From assembly GCF_900091605.1 (NCBI RefSeq), contig NZ_FMCQ01000004.1:620001-684000 (forward strand): a stretch of 64,000 nucleotides of DNA. Reading direction: 5' to 3'. Under the pieces are notes generated by a model. It saw only the letters and a program-made list of their open reading frames with translations, was not told where the DNA came from and searched no databases. The DNA comes from Micromonospora tulbaghiae (lineage in GTDB: Bacteria; Actinomycetota; Actinomycetes; Mycobacteriales; Micromonosporaceae). The position numbers and the translations under genes were made by a program. Numbering within the stretch: position 1 is the first letter of the stretch; every line of letters begins with the position of its first letter. Below are positions 45,676-53,333 of the stretch, in pieces.

Positions 45676-46062
45676 TCAGTCACCGTCGCCCCAGCCGAGG
45701 CCCCCCGGACCGGGCGCGTGGTGGAAGCCGGGGTGACCGGCCACGTCGGCGCAGCGCTCGCCGTCGGGCCCGACGGAATCGCAGAACAGCCGCTCCGCGC
45801 GGTGCCAGGCGTCCGCCGGGGACAGGGCCGCCGCGCCGAGCGCCAGCTCCGGGCGGAGCAGGCCGAGCGCTTCGGCGTACGCCACGGCGTGCTCCCGCGC
45901 GACGGCGGGATCGGCGGCGACGAAGCCCAGGTGCACGGTGAAGTGGCGCGGCGGGCGGGGTGCGGGGCGCCGGGGCGCGCCGATCAGCGGCCCATCGCGG
46001 CCGTCGCCGTGCAACCGGGCCGTTGCCTCGCGGTGCCGTCGTGCCGCCCTGTCGTCACGCAT
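45676..46062 (-). CDS. Hypothetical protein with C-terminal Cys/His cluster
   Basis: This 128-aa protein has a basic head (MRDDRAARRHREATARLHGD), a hydrophobic-helix middle (FTVHLGFVAADPAVAREHAV, EALGLLRPELALGAAALSPA) and a Cys/His-containing C-terminus (FCDSVGPDGERCADVAGHPG followed by FHHAPG). Two Cys and three His in the last 40 residues could bind a metal, by inference. I do not recognise the family. It is convergent with the DUF397 gene and divergent from the P450. Confidence 0.65.
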   Translation of the reverse strand: MRDDRAARRHREATARLHGDGRDGPLIGAPRRPAPRPPRHFTVHLGFVAADPAVAREHAVAYAEALGLLRPELALGAAALSPADAWHRAERLFCDSVGPDGERCADVAGHPGFHHAPGPGGLGWGDGD

Positions 46063-46168
46063 CCGTGCCCTCCCCCGTCGCCGGTGACGCCCCCGGACGC
46101 CGCGCCGGCGGGCGGCGGACCGGTCGCCGCGGGTCCGCGAATCCGAGCCAACCAGCTTTTCCGCGCCC

Positions 46169-46209
46169 GGGGAGGGGCCAGCACCCGCCCGCGTGGCCGG
46201 CCCCTCCCC
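46169..46209. other. Hairpin upstream of the P450 gene
   Basis: GGGGAGGGGCC (46169-46179) pairs with GGCCCCTCCCC (46199-46209), an 11-bp stem with a 19-base loop, in the divergent interval between the hypothetical gene and the P450, just upstream of the P450 promoter candidate. Role unknown. Confidence 0.5.
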
Positions 46210-46236
46210 CGAAGGGCCGGAGCTGCTGGAATGGAG

Positions 46237-46260
46237 GGTTCGGCCGCGCCGGCCCGGGTA
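46237..46260 (+). promoter_or_regulatory. Candidate SigB-type promoter of the P450 gene
   Basis: GGTT, 15 bases, GGGTA on the plus strand, 39 bp from the start codon of the P450. Confidence 0.45.
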
Positions 46261-46299
46261 GGTAGGCAGGGTCGCCGAACCGCGTCAGGAGCCGCCGAG

Positions 46300-47565
46300 A
46301 TGAGCACCATGCCGAGCGACCGGAGCCCGGACAGCACGCTCGCGTTCCTGCGGGAGGGCTACCGCTTCGTCGGCGACCGCTGCGATCGTCTCGGCACCGA
46401 CGTCTTCCAGACCCGGCTGCTCCTGGAGCCGACGATCTGCCTGCGCGGCCGGGACGCCGCCGAGCTGTTCTACGACGAGGAGCGGTTCGTCCGGCGCGGC
46501 GCCATGCCGATGCGCGGGCAGCGCACGCTCACCGGCGTTGGCGGCGTGCAGGGCCTCGACGGACAGGCGCACCGGGCCCGCAAGGCGATGTTCATGTCGA
46601 TCATGACGCCGGCCGCGATCCGGCGGCTCGGGGAGATCTTCGACGAGCAGTGGCGGGCCCGGATCCCCGACTGGGCCGAGGCCGGCCCGGTGGTGCTCTA
46701 CGACGAGGTGGGAAAGATCCTGACCCGGACGGTCTGGGCCTGGGCCGGGGTGCCGCTGGCCGAGGCCGACGTGCCGCGCCGGACAGCCGAGATGCACGCG
46801 ATGATCGAGGCGCCGGCCGCGCTGGGCCCCCGGCACTGGCGCGGACGGCTCGGCCGCCGGCACGCGCAACGCTGGGCCGGTGAGCTGATCGAGCGGGTAC
46901 GCGCGGGCGCGGCGCCCGCCCCGGAGGGCAGCGCGCTGGCGGTCGTGGCCGGGCACCGGGACGAGCGGGGTCTGCCGCTGCCGCGCCGGATCGCCGCTGT
47001 GGAGCTGCTGAACGTGCTGCGCCCCACCGTCGCGGTGGACCGGTACGTGGTCTTCGCCGCGCTGGCGCTGCACGACCACCCGCACTGGCGGGACCTGCTG
47101 CCAGGCGACGACGCCGCGACCGAGCAGTTCGTGCAGGAGGTACGCCGCTACTACCCGTTCTTCCCGGTCGCCGCGGCCCGGGTGCGCCGCTCGTTCCAGT
47201 GGCGGGGGTACGCGTTCCCGCAGGGCCGGCGCGTGCTGCTCGACCTGTACGGCACGAACCACCACCCCGACGCGTGGCCCGAGCCGGAACGGTTCCGCCC
47301 GGAGCGCTTCGCCGGCTGGCGCGACGACCCGTTCGGCCTGGTCCCGCAGGGCGGCGGCGATCACTACACCGGCCACCGCTGCGCCGGTGAGTGGATCACG
47401 ATCGAGCTGATGAAGCGGGCGGTGACGAACCTGACCGGCGCGATGAGCTACCGCGTACCGCCGCAGGACCTGGCGCTCGACCTCGGTGCCATGCCGGCGT
47501 TGCCGCCCGGCGGGCTGGTGCTCGACGGGGTACGCCCGGCCGGCGGGGTACGCCCATTGCGCTGA
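46300..47565 (+). CDS. Cytochrome P450, CYP152-like fatty-acid peroxygenase
   Basis: This 421-aa cytosolic heme enzyme has the CYP152 hallmarks: an Arg-Pro pair (LRPTVAVDRY, Arg 241, Pro 242) in the I-helix replacing the acid-alcohol pair of monooxygenases, as at R242/P243 in the Bacillus peroxygenase P450 BS-beta; and the heme loop PQGGGDHYTGHRCAGEWIT with the proximal Cys at residue 361. Such enzymes use hydrogen peroxide directly to alpha/beta-hydroxylate or decarboxylate fatty acids and need no electron-transfer partner. None is encoded nearby. The ATG at 46300 is chosen; a candidate stress promoter precedes it. It is convergent with the dehydrogenase gene, with 22 bp between the stops. 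Confidence 0.93.
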   Translation: MSTMPSDRSPDSTLAFLREGYRFVGDRCDRLGTDVFQTRLLLEPTICLRGRDAAELFYDEERFVRRGAMPMRGQRTLTGVGGVQGLDGQAHRARKAMFMSIMTPAAIRRLGEIFDEQWRARIPDWAEAGPVVLYDEVGKILTRTVWAWAGVPLAEADVPRRTAEMHAMIEAPAALGPRHWRGRLGRRHAQRWAGELIERVRAGAAPAPEGSALAVVAGHRDERGLPLPRRIAAVELLNVLRPTVAVDRYVVFAALALHDHPHWRDLLPGDDAATEQFVQEVRRYYPFFPVAAARVRRSFQWRGYAFPQGRRVLLDLYGTNHHPDAWPEPERFRPERFAGWRDDPFGLVPQGGGDHYTGHRCAGEWITIELMKRAVTNLTGAMSYRVPPQDLALDLGAMPALPPGGLVLDGVRPAGGVRPLR

Positions 47566-47587
47566 ACGGGCGCACCCCGGTGGGCGG

Positions 47588-48766
47588 TCAGGCGGCCTGC
47601 GGGTGCAGCACGCTGCGCAGGCAGCCGTCCTCCTTCTTCTCGAAGATCTCGTAGCCCCGGGCGCCCTGCTCCAGCGACATCGGGTGGGTGGCCAGGTAGC
47701 CGGGGTCGATCTCGCCGGCCGCGACCCGGTCCAGCAGCATCGGGATGTAGCGCTGGGCGTGCATCTGTCCCATCCGCAGCACCAGGGCCTTGTTCATGGC
47801 CGCGCCGAGCGGGAACTTGTCGACCAGGCCGCCGTACACGCCGACGATGCTCACCGTGCCGCCCTTGCGGGCCGCCATGATCGCCTGCCGGACCGAGGTG
47901 GGCCGGTCGGTCTGCGCGCGTACCGTCTGCTTGGCCTTGTCGTACGCGTACGCCGGGCCGACGTCGTGCGACTCCATGCCGACAGCCTCGATGCAGGCGT
48001 CCGGGCCGCGCCCGGCGGTCATCTCCCGCAACGCCTCCAGCACGTCGGTCTCGGCGTAGTTGATCGTCTCCACGCCGAGGCGCTGCGCCGCGGTGGCGAG
48101 ACGCTCCGGCAACCGGTCGATGACCACGACCCGCTCGGCGCCGAGGATCTGCGCGGACCGGGCCGCCATCTGACCGACGCCGCCGGCGCCCCAGACCGCC
48201 ACCACCTCGCCGCCCTTGAGGTTGCAGAAGTCGGCGGCCATCCAGCCGGTCGGCATCGCGTCGGAGGCGAAGACCACCGAGTCGTCCGGCACCCCGTCCG
48301 GCACCGTGAACGCGCCGACGTCGCCGAACGGCACCCGGATGTACTCGGCGTGGCTGCCCGAGTAGCCGCCGGCCGCGTGCGAGTAGCCGAGGATGCCCGC
48401 GGGCGAGTGGCCCCACAGCTTCTCGGTGAAGACAGGCTGCGGGTTGGAGTTGTCGCACAGCGAGAACTGCTCGGTGCGGCAGTACCAGCACGAGCCGCAG
48501 GCCACCACCGAGCCGACCACCACCCGGTCGCCGACCTTGATACGCCGCACCTCCGGGCCGGTCTCGACCACCTCGCCCATGAACTCGTGGCCGAGGATGT
48601 CACCCTCGCGCATCGCCGGCAGGTAGCCGTTGATCAGGTGCAGGTCGGAGCCGCAGACGCTGCTCGCGCGTACCTTGACGATGATGTCGCCGCCGGACCT
48701 GACGGTCGGCTCCGGCACGTCCCGCACGGCCAGCTTGCCGACGCCCTCCCAGCACAACGCCCTCAC
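47588..48766 (-). CDS. Zinc-dependent alcohol/formaldehyde dehydrogenase family protein
   Basis: This 392-aa medium-chain dehydrogenase has catalytic-zinc residues in SVCGSDLHLINGYLPAMREG and GHEFMGEVVETG, the structural-zinc lobe CGSCWYCRTEQFSLCDNSN (with three or four Cys) and the NAD-binding VWGAGGVGQMAARSAQILG near residue 190. The long loop NPQPVFTEKLWGHSPAGILG is seen in the glutathione-independent formaldehyde dehydrogenase group. It would oxidise an alcohol or aldehyde with NAD+. The GTG at 48766 overlaps the SRPBCC stop by 4 bp, so it is coupled to that gene. The substrate is open. Confidence 0.9.
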   Translation of the reverse strand: MRALCWEGVGKLAVRDVPEPTVRSGGDIIVKVRASSVCGSDLHLINGYLPAMREGDILGHEFMGEVVETGPEVRRIKVGDRVVVGSVVACGSCWYCRTEQFSLCDNSNPQPVFTEKLWGHSPAGILGYSHAAGGYSGSHAEYIRVPFGDVGAFTVPDGVPDDSVVFASDAMPTGWMAADFCNLKGGEVVAVWGAGGVGQMAARSAQILGAERVVVIDRLPERLATAAQRLGVETINYAETDVLEALREMTAGRGPDACIEAVGMESHDVGPAYAYDKAKQTVRAQTDRPTSVRQAIMAARKGGTVSIVGVYGGLVDKFPLGAAMNKALVLRMGQMHAQRYIPMLLDRVAAGEIDPGYLATHPMSLEQGARGYEIFEKKEDGCLRSVLHPQAA

Positions 48767-49404
48767 GGTCGTCCTCCCGCCATCAGCTTCTCGCGTACCT
48801 TGTCCGTCGCCCGTTCCTGCCGCGGGCTGCGCCCGGACGGGTCGTGCCGGGTGTCGAGCACCTGCCCGGTCTCGATCAGCGACTTGATCCGGCGCAACGT
48901 GGTGCGCAGCCCCAGGTCCGGGTCGCTGCCACCGACGAGGCCGACCGCCCGCCGGATCGGTCCGGAGCGCCACCGCAGCTCGGCCCGGATCTCGGTGCCC
49001 CGGTCCTGCGGCGCGGCGGCCAGCTCGACCCGGCCGCGCTGGGCGACCGGACCGTCGGTGACCCGCCAGCTCAACCGGCCCGGCCCGTCGACGGTGATCT
49101 CGGCCCGCCACTCGGTGCCACCACCGGCCGGGTCGGCCGCCACGCAGCGCCACCGGTTCGCGTCGAGCTGCTCCAGCGTCGCCCACTCGGCCAGCCCTCG
49201 GTCCAGCCGCTCGCGGTCGGTCCAGAAGCCGATCACCTCGTCGACCGGCCGGTCCACGGTGATCCCCCGGCGCACCACGTACCAGCCGTCCTCCCGATCG
49301 GGCTGGTGCCGGTGCCGCCGGCGGGCCACCGCCCGGGTGACCCCGAGCGCGGTCACCGCGGCGGCGCCGGCCAGCACCCATCTCGTCGCGTTGCTGGGCA
49401 TCAC
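48763..49404 (-). CDS. SRPBCC (START-like) membrane-anchored protein
   Basis: This 213-aa protein begins MMPSNATRWVLAGAAAVTAL with an N-terminal hydrophobic segment (residues 8-26) and then a basic stretch and an SRPBCC domain: GITVDRPVDEVIGFWTDRER, then LEQLDANRWRCVAADPAGGG and TVDGPGRLSWRVTDGPVAQR. SRPBCC pockets bind hydrophobic ligands. The tail is Arg-rich (RQERATDKVREKLMAGGRP). It is the first gene of the two-gene unit with the alcohol dehydrogenase. A GTTT-N15-GGGTA promoter motif lies 39 bp upstream of the start. Confidence 0.85.
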   Translation of the reverse strand: MMPSNATRWVLAGAAAVTALGVTRAVARRRHRHQPDREDGWYVVRRGITVDRPVDEVIGFWTDRERLDRGLAEWATLEQLDANRWRCVAADPAGGGTEWRAEITVDGPGRLSWRVTDGPVAQRGRVELAAAPQDRGTEIRAELRWRSGPIRRAVGLVGGSDPDLGLRTTLRRIKSLIETGQVLDTRHDPSGRSPRQERATDKVREKLMAGGRP

Positions 49405-49442
49405 GTCTCCTCCCGACTCGGACCGTCCGTATCCGGCTGCGC

Positions 49443-49466
49443 TACCCGACGCAGGGCGCCCGAAAC
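49443..49466 (-). promoter_or_regulatory. Candidate SigB-type promoter of the SRPBCC-dehydrogenase unit
   Basis: Minus strand: GTTT, 15 bases, GGGTA. It is the best match to the SigB/SigF consensus (GTTT ... GGGTA) in the window. Its -35 box is part of GAAACGGTTTC, which it shares with a plus-strand site. Confidence 0.55.
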
Positions 49467-49467
49467 G

Positions 49468-49491
49468 GTTTCAGCAGCCGCATTCCGGGCA
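49468..49491 (+). promoter_or_regulatory. Candidate SigB-type promoter of the glycosyltransferase gene
   Basis: Plus strand: GTTT, 15 bases, GGGCA, 31 bp before the GTG of the glycosyltransferase. It is back to back with the minus-strand site, and both -35 boxes lie in one palindrome. Confidence 0.5.
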
Positions 49492-49522
49492 AGTCGCGTG
49501 ACCCGACACGAGGGGAGGCGAC

Positions 49523-50608
49523 GTGACCCGACCGACCGCCGCACGACCGCATGACGAGGGCGCCGCGTCCGCGCCGGTCCGGCTCCCGATGGCGTACGTC
49601 CTGCCGCTGCGCGCCCACGACGACAGCGGCCTGGACGAGCTGACCGGGTATCTGCGGGAGCTGAGCCGCTGGGTCGACGTGGTGGTGGTCGACGGATCGC
49701 CGCCGGAGCTGTTCGCGCGGCACGCCGCCGCCTGGCACGGGCTGGTGCGGCACGTACCGCCGGACCCGGCGCTGCGCGGGCGCAACGGCAAGGTGCTCGG
49801 CGTGCTCACCGGCGTCGCGCTGGCCCGGCACGAGCACGTGGTGATCGCCGACGACGACGTCCGGTACGACCGGGCGGCCCTGTGCGCCGTGCACCAGATG
49901 CTGGACGGGGTGGACCTGGTCCGGCCGCAGAACCACTTCGACCCGCTGCCCTGGCACGCCTGGTGGGACACCGGCCGGACGCTGCTCGCCCGCGTGTTCG
50001 GCGGCGACTGGCCGGGCACGCTGGCGGTCCGGCGGAGCACGTTCCTGGCCATGGGCGGCTACGACCCCGACGTGCTCTTCGAGAACCTGGAGCTGGTCCG
50101 GACCGTGCGCGCGTACGGCGGCAGCACCGCCACCCCCGCGTGGCTGTACGTGCGGCGGCTACCGCCCACCGCCGCGCATTTCCTCGGGCAGCGCGTCCGC
50201 CAGGCGTACGACGAGACGGCCCGGCCGGTGTGGCTGCTGGCCGCGCTGGCGGTGCTGCCGGCGACGGCGGTCGCGCTCGCCACCCGCCGGCCCGGGCTGC
50301 TGCTGCGCGCCGGACTGGCGACTGTGGCAGTGGCGGAGCTGGGCCGGCGACGGGCCGGCGGCACCCGGGTCTTCCCGGCGCACACCAGCCTCGCCGCGCC
50401 CGCCTGGGTGCTGGAACGCGGCCTGTGCGCCTGGCTGGCGGTGGGCCGGCGGCTGCGCGGCGGGGTGCCCTACGCGGGCGCCCGGTTGCGGACGGCGGCC
50501 AACCCCACCCGTCTCCTGCGGCGGCGGATGACGCGGCGCCGCCCCGACGACCTGGTGCTGTGGGTGGAGACCGGGGCAGTGCCCCCACCGCTGCGCGCCG
50601 AGGTGTAA
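49523..50608 (+). CDS. Glycosyltransferase family 2-like protein
   Basis: This 361-aa protein has a GT-A fold N-terminal half: MAYVLPLRAHDDSG, VVVVDGSPPELFARHAA, and the nucleotide-sugar/metal motif VVIADDDVRYDR near residue 115 (DDD-type in place of DxD). After the transferase region, residues 170-200 contain MGGYDPDVLFENLELVRTVR, the acceptor-site ED-like element, and then one or two hydrophobic helices and an Arg-rich C-terminus. It is probably a membrane-associated enzyme; donor and acceptor are unknown. The GTG at 49523 has GGGGAGG upstream. The TAA stop overlaps the arm of a 48-bp palindrome. Confidence 0.85.
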   Translation: MTRPTAARPHDEGAASAPVRLPMAYVLPLRAHDDSGLDELTGYLRELSRWVDVVVVDGSPPELFARHAAAWHGLVRHVPPDPALRGRNGKVLGVLTGVALARHEHVVIADDDVRYDRAALCAVHQMLDGVDLVRPQNHFDPLPWHAWWDTGRTLLARVFGGDWPGTLAVRRSTFLAMGGYDPDVLFENLELVRTVRAYGGSTATPAWLYVRRLPPTAAHFLGQRVRQAYDETARPVWLLAALAVLPATAVALATRRPGLLLRAGLATVAVAELGRRRAGGTRVFPAHTSLAAPAWVLERGLCAWLAVGRRLRGGVPYAGARLRTAANPTRLLRRRMTRRRPDDLVLWVETGAVPPPLRAEV

Positions 50609-50655
50609 GGAAGGGCCCCCTTTTATCGCCTGGGCGATAAAAGGGGGCCCTTCCT
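50608..50655. terminator. 48-bp palindromic terminator, family 4
   Basis: Arms of 23 bp (50608-50630 and 50633-50655) read AGGAAGGGCCCCCTTTTATC and continue GCC on the left, perfectly complementary on the right, with only a two-base centre (TG). The left arm starts on the last base of the glycosyltransferase stop codon, and the right arm ends 18 bp before the DUF3618 stop. The TTTT/AAAA tracts make it a bidirectional intrinsic terminator; such palindromes seem widespread in Micromonospora (from memory). Confidence 0.85.
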
Positions 50656-50673
50656 AACCGGAGGCGCGGACCT

Positions 50674-51312
50674 TCAGGACCGCGCCTGCTCGGCGCTGTG
50701 CCGGACGTCCTGGGCGGCGGCGCGGCCGTCGTCCTTGACCGCGTGCGCGGCGTCCTGCGCGGTGGCCTTCACCGACTCGGCGGCGTGCTGCGCCGGCTCG
50801 CGCAGCTCCTCCTTCAGCTCGGTGGCGACCTCGCCCAGCTTCTCCTTGACGACGCCGCCGTGCTCGGCGGCCTTCTCCTTGACCTGCGCGGCGACCTGCT
50901 GCTCGCGGCGGGTGGCCGGGATCAGCGAGGAGACCAGCATGCCGACGCCGAAGGCGATCACGCCGGCAGCGATCGGGTTGCCCTCGGACTTCTGCCGCAC
51001 CACCTGCGGTGCTCGGTGGGCGGCGTCGCTCACCGTGGCGGCGGCGGACTGCGCCTTGTCGCCCACGGTGGAGGCCATCGAGGAGGCGTGGTCGCCCACC
51101 GAGTGGGCGGCGTGGCCGGTGCTGTGGCCGAGGTCCGATGCGGTTCCCATCACCTTGTCCTTCACGTTCGTCAGCGCGCTGCGTACGCGCTGCTTGCGGT
51201 CGTCGACGATGCGGCTCGGGCTGACCTTGTACGCCAGGGCGTCCACGTCCGAGCTGAGGTTGTTGCGGGTGGCTTCGATCTCGCGGCGGATCTGCTCGGG
51301 ATCGGTGCTCAT
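50674..51312 (-). CDS. DUF3618 domain-containing protein
   Basis: This 212-aa protein begins MSTDPEQIRREIEATRNNLS, the DUF3618 signature, continues with a Ser/Thr/His-rich middle (GHSTGHAAHSVGDHASSMAS), then has a Gly/Ala-rich hydrophobic stretch (AAGVIAFGVGMLVSSLIP, residues 120-137) and ends in amphipathic repeats (HAAESVKATAQDAAHAVKDD) reminiscent of LEA/apolipoprotein-like helices. The family is associated with membrane stress proteins. It is the last gene of an apparent three-gene operon (51793, 51309, 50674) and overlaps the preceding gene by 4 bp. Confidence 0.87.
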   Translation of the reverse strand: MSTDPEQIRREIEATRNNLSSDVDALAYKVSPSRIVDDRKQRVRSALTNVKDKVMGTASDLGHSTGHAAHSVGDHASSMASTVGDKAQSAAATVSDAAHRAPQVVRQKSEGNPIAAGVIAFGVGMLVSSLIPATRREQQVAAQVKEKAAEHGGVVKEKLGEVATELKEELREPAQHAAESVKATAQDAAHAVKDDGRAAAQDVRHSAEQARS

Positions 51313-51761
51313 CGGATGACTCCCTCCGGGTGCGGCTTGAGCGCGTCGGGGATGCGCTGCACGCTGTCGTTGGTCTGCTTCAGGCCGCGGATCCGCTCGG
51401 CGTTCTTCTTGCCCATCGAGTACAGAACCGCGGCGACCGCGGCCCAGATGACGGCCACGATCAGCGCGGCCAGCCCGGAGTCCATGACGTTGTCGAGGAA
51501 CTGCCAGATCGCGATCGAGACGAAGAGCGCCACCATGTAGCCGCCGAAACCGGCGCCGCCGAACAGTCCGGCGGCCTTGCCCGCCTTCTTGCCCTCCTGG
51601 CGGATCTCGGCCTTGGCCAGCTCGACCTCCTGGCGCATCAGCGTCGACAGGTCGGTGGTGACCTGACGCATCAGGTCGCCGAGCGAGCTGCCGCGCACCT
51701 CGTCGGCGTGGGGCGGGGCGCCCGCCGCCTGATAGCCGGGGTCCTGCGTGGGTACGGTCAT
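51309..51761 (-). CDS. Phage-holin-superfamily (DUF1469) membrane protein
   Basis: This 150-aa protein has a polar head (MTVPTQDPGYQAAGAPPHAD), an amphipathic helix with LMRQVTTDLSTLMRQEVELA and KAEIRQEGKKAGKAAG, and two hydrophobic segments (GFGGYMVALFVSIAIWQFL, DSGLAALIVAVIWAAVAAVL). This matches the actinobacterial DUF1469/Phage_holin_3_6 family, which is usually chromosomal and not viral. It is coupled to the DUF3618 gene by a 4-bp overlap (its stop 51309 with ATG 51312). The ATG at 51761 gives the best N-terminus. Its function is unknown. Confidence 0.87.
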   Translation of the reverse strand: MTVPTQDPGYQAAGAPPHADEVRGSSLGDLMRQVTTDLSTLMRQEVELAKAEIRQEGKKAGKAAGLFGGAGFGGYMVALFVSIAIWQFLDNVMDSGLAALIVAVIWAAVAAVLYSMGKKNAERIRGLKQTNDSVQRIPDALKPHPEGVIR

Positions 51762-51792
51762 GCCGTCGCCTCCCTTCTGCCGGTGCGGCCGG

Positions 51793-52575
51793 TCACGGGC
51801 GGGGAGCGCCGGTCGACGGGACGCCCGGCAGCGGGTCGGTGCGCTCCGGCGGCGGCAGCGGCTGGCCGGTGCCGCCCACCGGGTCGGCCCAGGTGTTCGG
51901 GGCGCCGCCACCCGGGTAGGTCGCGCCCGGCGCGGAGTAGCCCGGGTCCGGCTCGGCGTAGCTGCCCGGCGTCGGGTCGAGGTAGCCGCCCGGCGGCACC
52001 TGGTCCGGCACCTCGCGCGCGGCCGGGATGACGGCGGTGCGGTCCGGGTCGTACGCCGGCCGCGCCGTGCTGTCGTCGCCGAGTGCGGTGATGTTGCGGG
52101 TGAGCCGCCCGGCGACCACGCCGAGCAGCGCCGCGCCGACGAGGAACGTGCCCGGGTTGCGGCGGGCGTAGCTCTTCACCTCGTTGAGCAGGTCGCCCGG
52201 CTCGCGCTGCTCCAGCCAGCCGGCCACGCCCTGCACGCGCTCGGCCGCCTGGTGGGCCAGCTCGGTCACCGGCCCGGAGCCGCCGCCCTGCTGCGCCATG
52301 GTGCGCATCTCGTCGGCGAGCGACCGCAGGCCGCTGGCCGCGCGCTGCTGCTGCTGACCGGCCTGCGTGGTGACCTGTCCGCGGGCCTCGCCGTAGAGGT
52401 CGCGGGCCTGCCGCTTGGCCTCGCCCACCACCTCCCGGCCCTGCTCCTTGGCGGTCTGCGCGACCGCGCCGCCCGCGTTCGCGGCGTCGGAGCCGACCTG
52501 GCGGGCCTGGTCACGCACACCGCCACCGTTCGTCGACTGGTACGTGGCCGAACTGGGAGAAAGATCCTGAGTCAT
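51793..52575 (-). CDS. LEA-like amphipathic protein with one membrane segment
   Basis: This 260-aa protein begins MTQDLSPSSATYQSTNGGGV and has repeating charged amphipathic helices (AQTAKEQGREVVGEAKRQAR, LYGEARGQVTTQAGQQQQRA) like LEA/apolipoprotein-type proteins, then a hydrophobic segment (FLVGAALLGVVAGRLT near residue 143) and a Pro/Gly/Thr-rich C-terminal tail. The composition suggests a desiccation/osmotic-stress-type membrane protein; that is inference from sequence character only. It is the first gene of the operon, with a GCAT-N15-GGGTA candidate promoter 77 bp upstream. Confidence 0.8.
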   Translation of the reverse strand: MTQDLSPSSATYQSTNGGGVRDQARQVGSDAANAGGAVAQTAKEQGREVVGEAKRQARDLYGEARGQVTTQAGQQQQRAASGLRSLADEMRTMAQQGGGSGPVTELAHQAAERVQGVAGWLEQREPGDLLNEVKSYARRNPGTFLVGAALLGVVAGRLTRNITALGDDSTARPAYDPDRTAVIPAAREVPDQVPPGGYLDPTPGSYAEPDPGYSAPGATYPGGGAPNTWADPVGGTGQPLPPPERTDPLPGVPSTGAPRP

Positions 52576-52651
52576 GGTGTCCCTTCCGCTCGTGTGTTCC
52601 CAGCGGGTGTCTTCGGGGGGTACGCGGATTGTTTCCGCGTGACAATCGCCC

Positions 52652-52675
52652 TACCCCAGGTCGACGGGTCCATGC
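52652..52675 (-). promoter_or_regulatory. Candidate SigB-type promoter of the DUF3618 operon
   Basis: Minus strand: GCAT, 15 bases, GGGTA. Just downstream, an inverted repeat GATTGT (52627-52632 region) and ACAATC (52642-52647) could be an operator. The -35 is degenerate, so confidence is limited. Confidence 0.4.
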
Positions 52676-52771
52676 CTGTTTCCTGATTTCTCTGCGGGAG
52701 CGGCCCGTCCCGGTCAGACAATGGAATGCCTGCCCGCCCGGGCGGCGGCGACTCCCACGGGGGTGACAGGG

Positions 52772-53248
52772 ATGGCACGTGACCTGCGCGAACACGCCTC
52801 CGCCCGGCCTGCGGTGCAGAAGGTAGCGCTCGCGGCGGCCGCCCTCTTCGCGCTGATCGGCGTGCTCGGTTTCGTGCCCGGCATCACCACCCACTACGGC
52901 GACATGACGTTCGCCGGGCACCACTCCGAGGCGAAGCTGCTCGGGGTGTTCCAGGTGTCGGTGCTGCACAACCTGCTGCACCTGTCGTTCGGGCTGGTCG
53001 GTCTGGTGATGGCCCGGCGGCTGGGCGGAGCGCGGGTGTTCCTCGCCGGTGGCGGCGCGCTCTACCTGGTGCTGTGGCTGTACGGCTTCGCCATCGACCG
53101 GGACACCGCTGTGAACTTCGTGCCGGTGAACGACGCCGACAACTGGCTGCACCTGGCCCTCGGCTTCGGCATGCTCGCCGCCGGCCTGCTGCTGAACAAC
53201 AACCTCGGCACCGGCAGCCGGGTGGAGGCACCCTTCGACCGCCCCTGA
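52772..53248 (+). CDS. DUF4383 domain-containing membrane protein
   Basis: This 158-aa protein begins MARDLREHASARPAVQKVAL and has four hydrophobic segments; the family motif HNLLHLSFGLVGLVMAR and the later NWLHLALGFGMLAAGLLL carry the conserved His/Asn. DUF4383 proteins are small actinobacterial membrane proteins of unknown role. The ATG at 52772 is chosen because it begins the conserved region, with GGGGGTGACAGGGA upstream. It is divergent from the DUF3618 operon and parallel to the next gene. A weak GTTT-N14-GGGAG motif lies at 52678-52700. Confidence 0.85.
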   Translation: MARDLREHASARPAVQKVALAAAALFALIGVLGFVPGITTHYGDMTFAGHHSEAKLLGVFQVSVLHNLLHLSFGLVGLVMARRLGGARVFLAGGGALYLVLWLYGFAIDRDTAVNFVPVNDADNWLHLALGFGMLAAGLLLNNNLGTGSRVEAPFDRP

Positions 53249-53272
53249 CCAGGCGCGACACGCCGATCAGGC

Positions 53273-53297
53273 GTTTGCCCCGGCCCGTCGCCGGGCA
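53273..53297 (+). promoter_or_regulatory. Candidate SigB-type promoter of the DUF6766-like gene
   Basis: Plus strand: GTTT, 16 bases, GGGCA, 36 bp upstream of the start codon; same spacing and -10 type as the glsB copy 2 site. Confidence 0.45.
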
Positions 53298-53333
53298 GGA
53301 GGGCAACCGCGAACGGGTCGAGGAGGTCCGGCG

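Noticed and set aside
46169..46209. Hairpin upstream of the P450 as an attenuator
   Set aside because: It lies upstream of the promoter candidate, so it would not be in the transcript if that promoter is used; kept only as an unassigned hairpin.
51309..51761. Holin-like protein as evidence of a prophage
   Set aside because: No phage structural, integrase or lysis genes are nearby; the family is usually chromosomal in actinobacteria.
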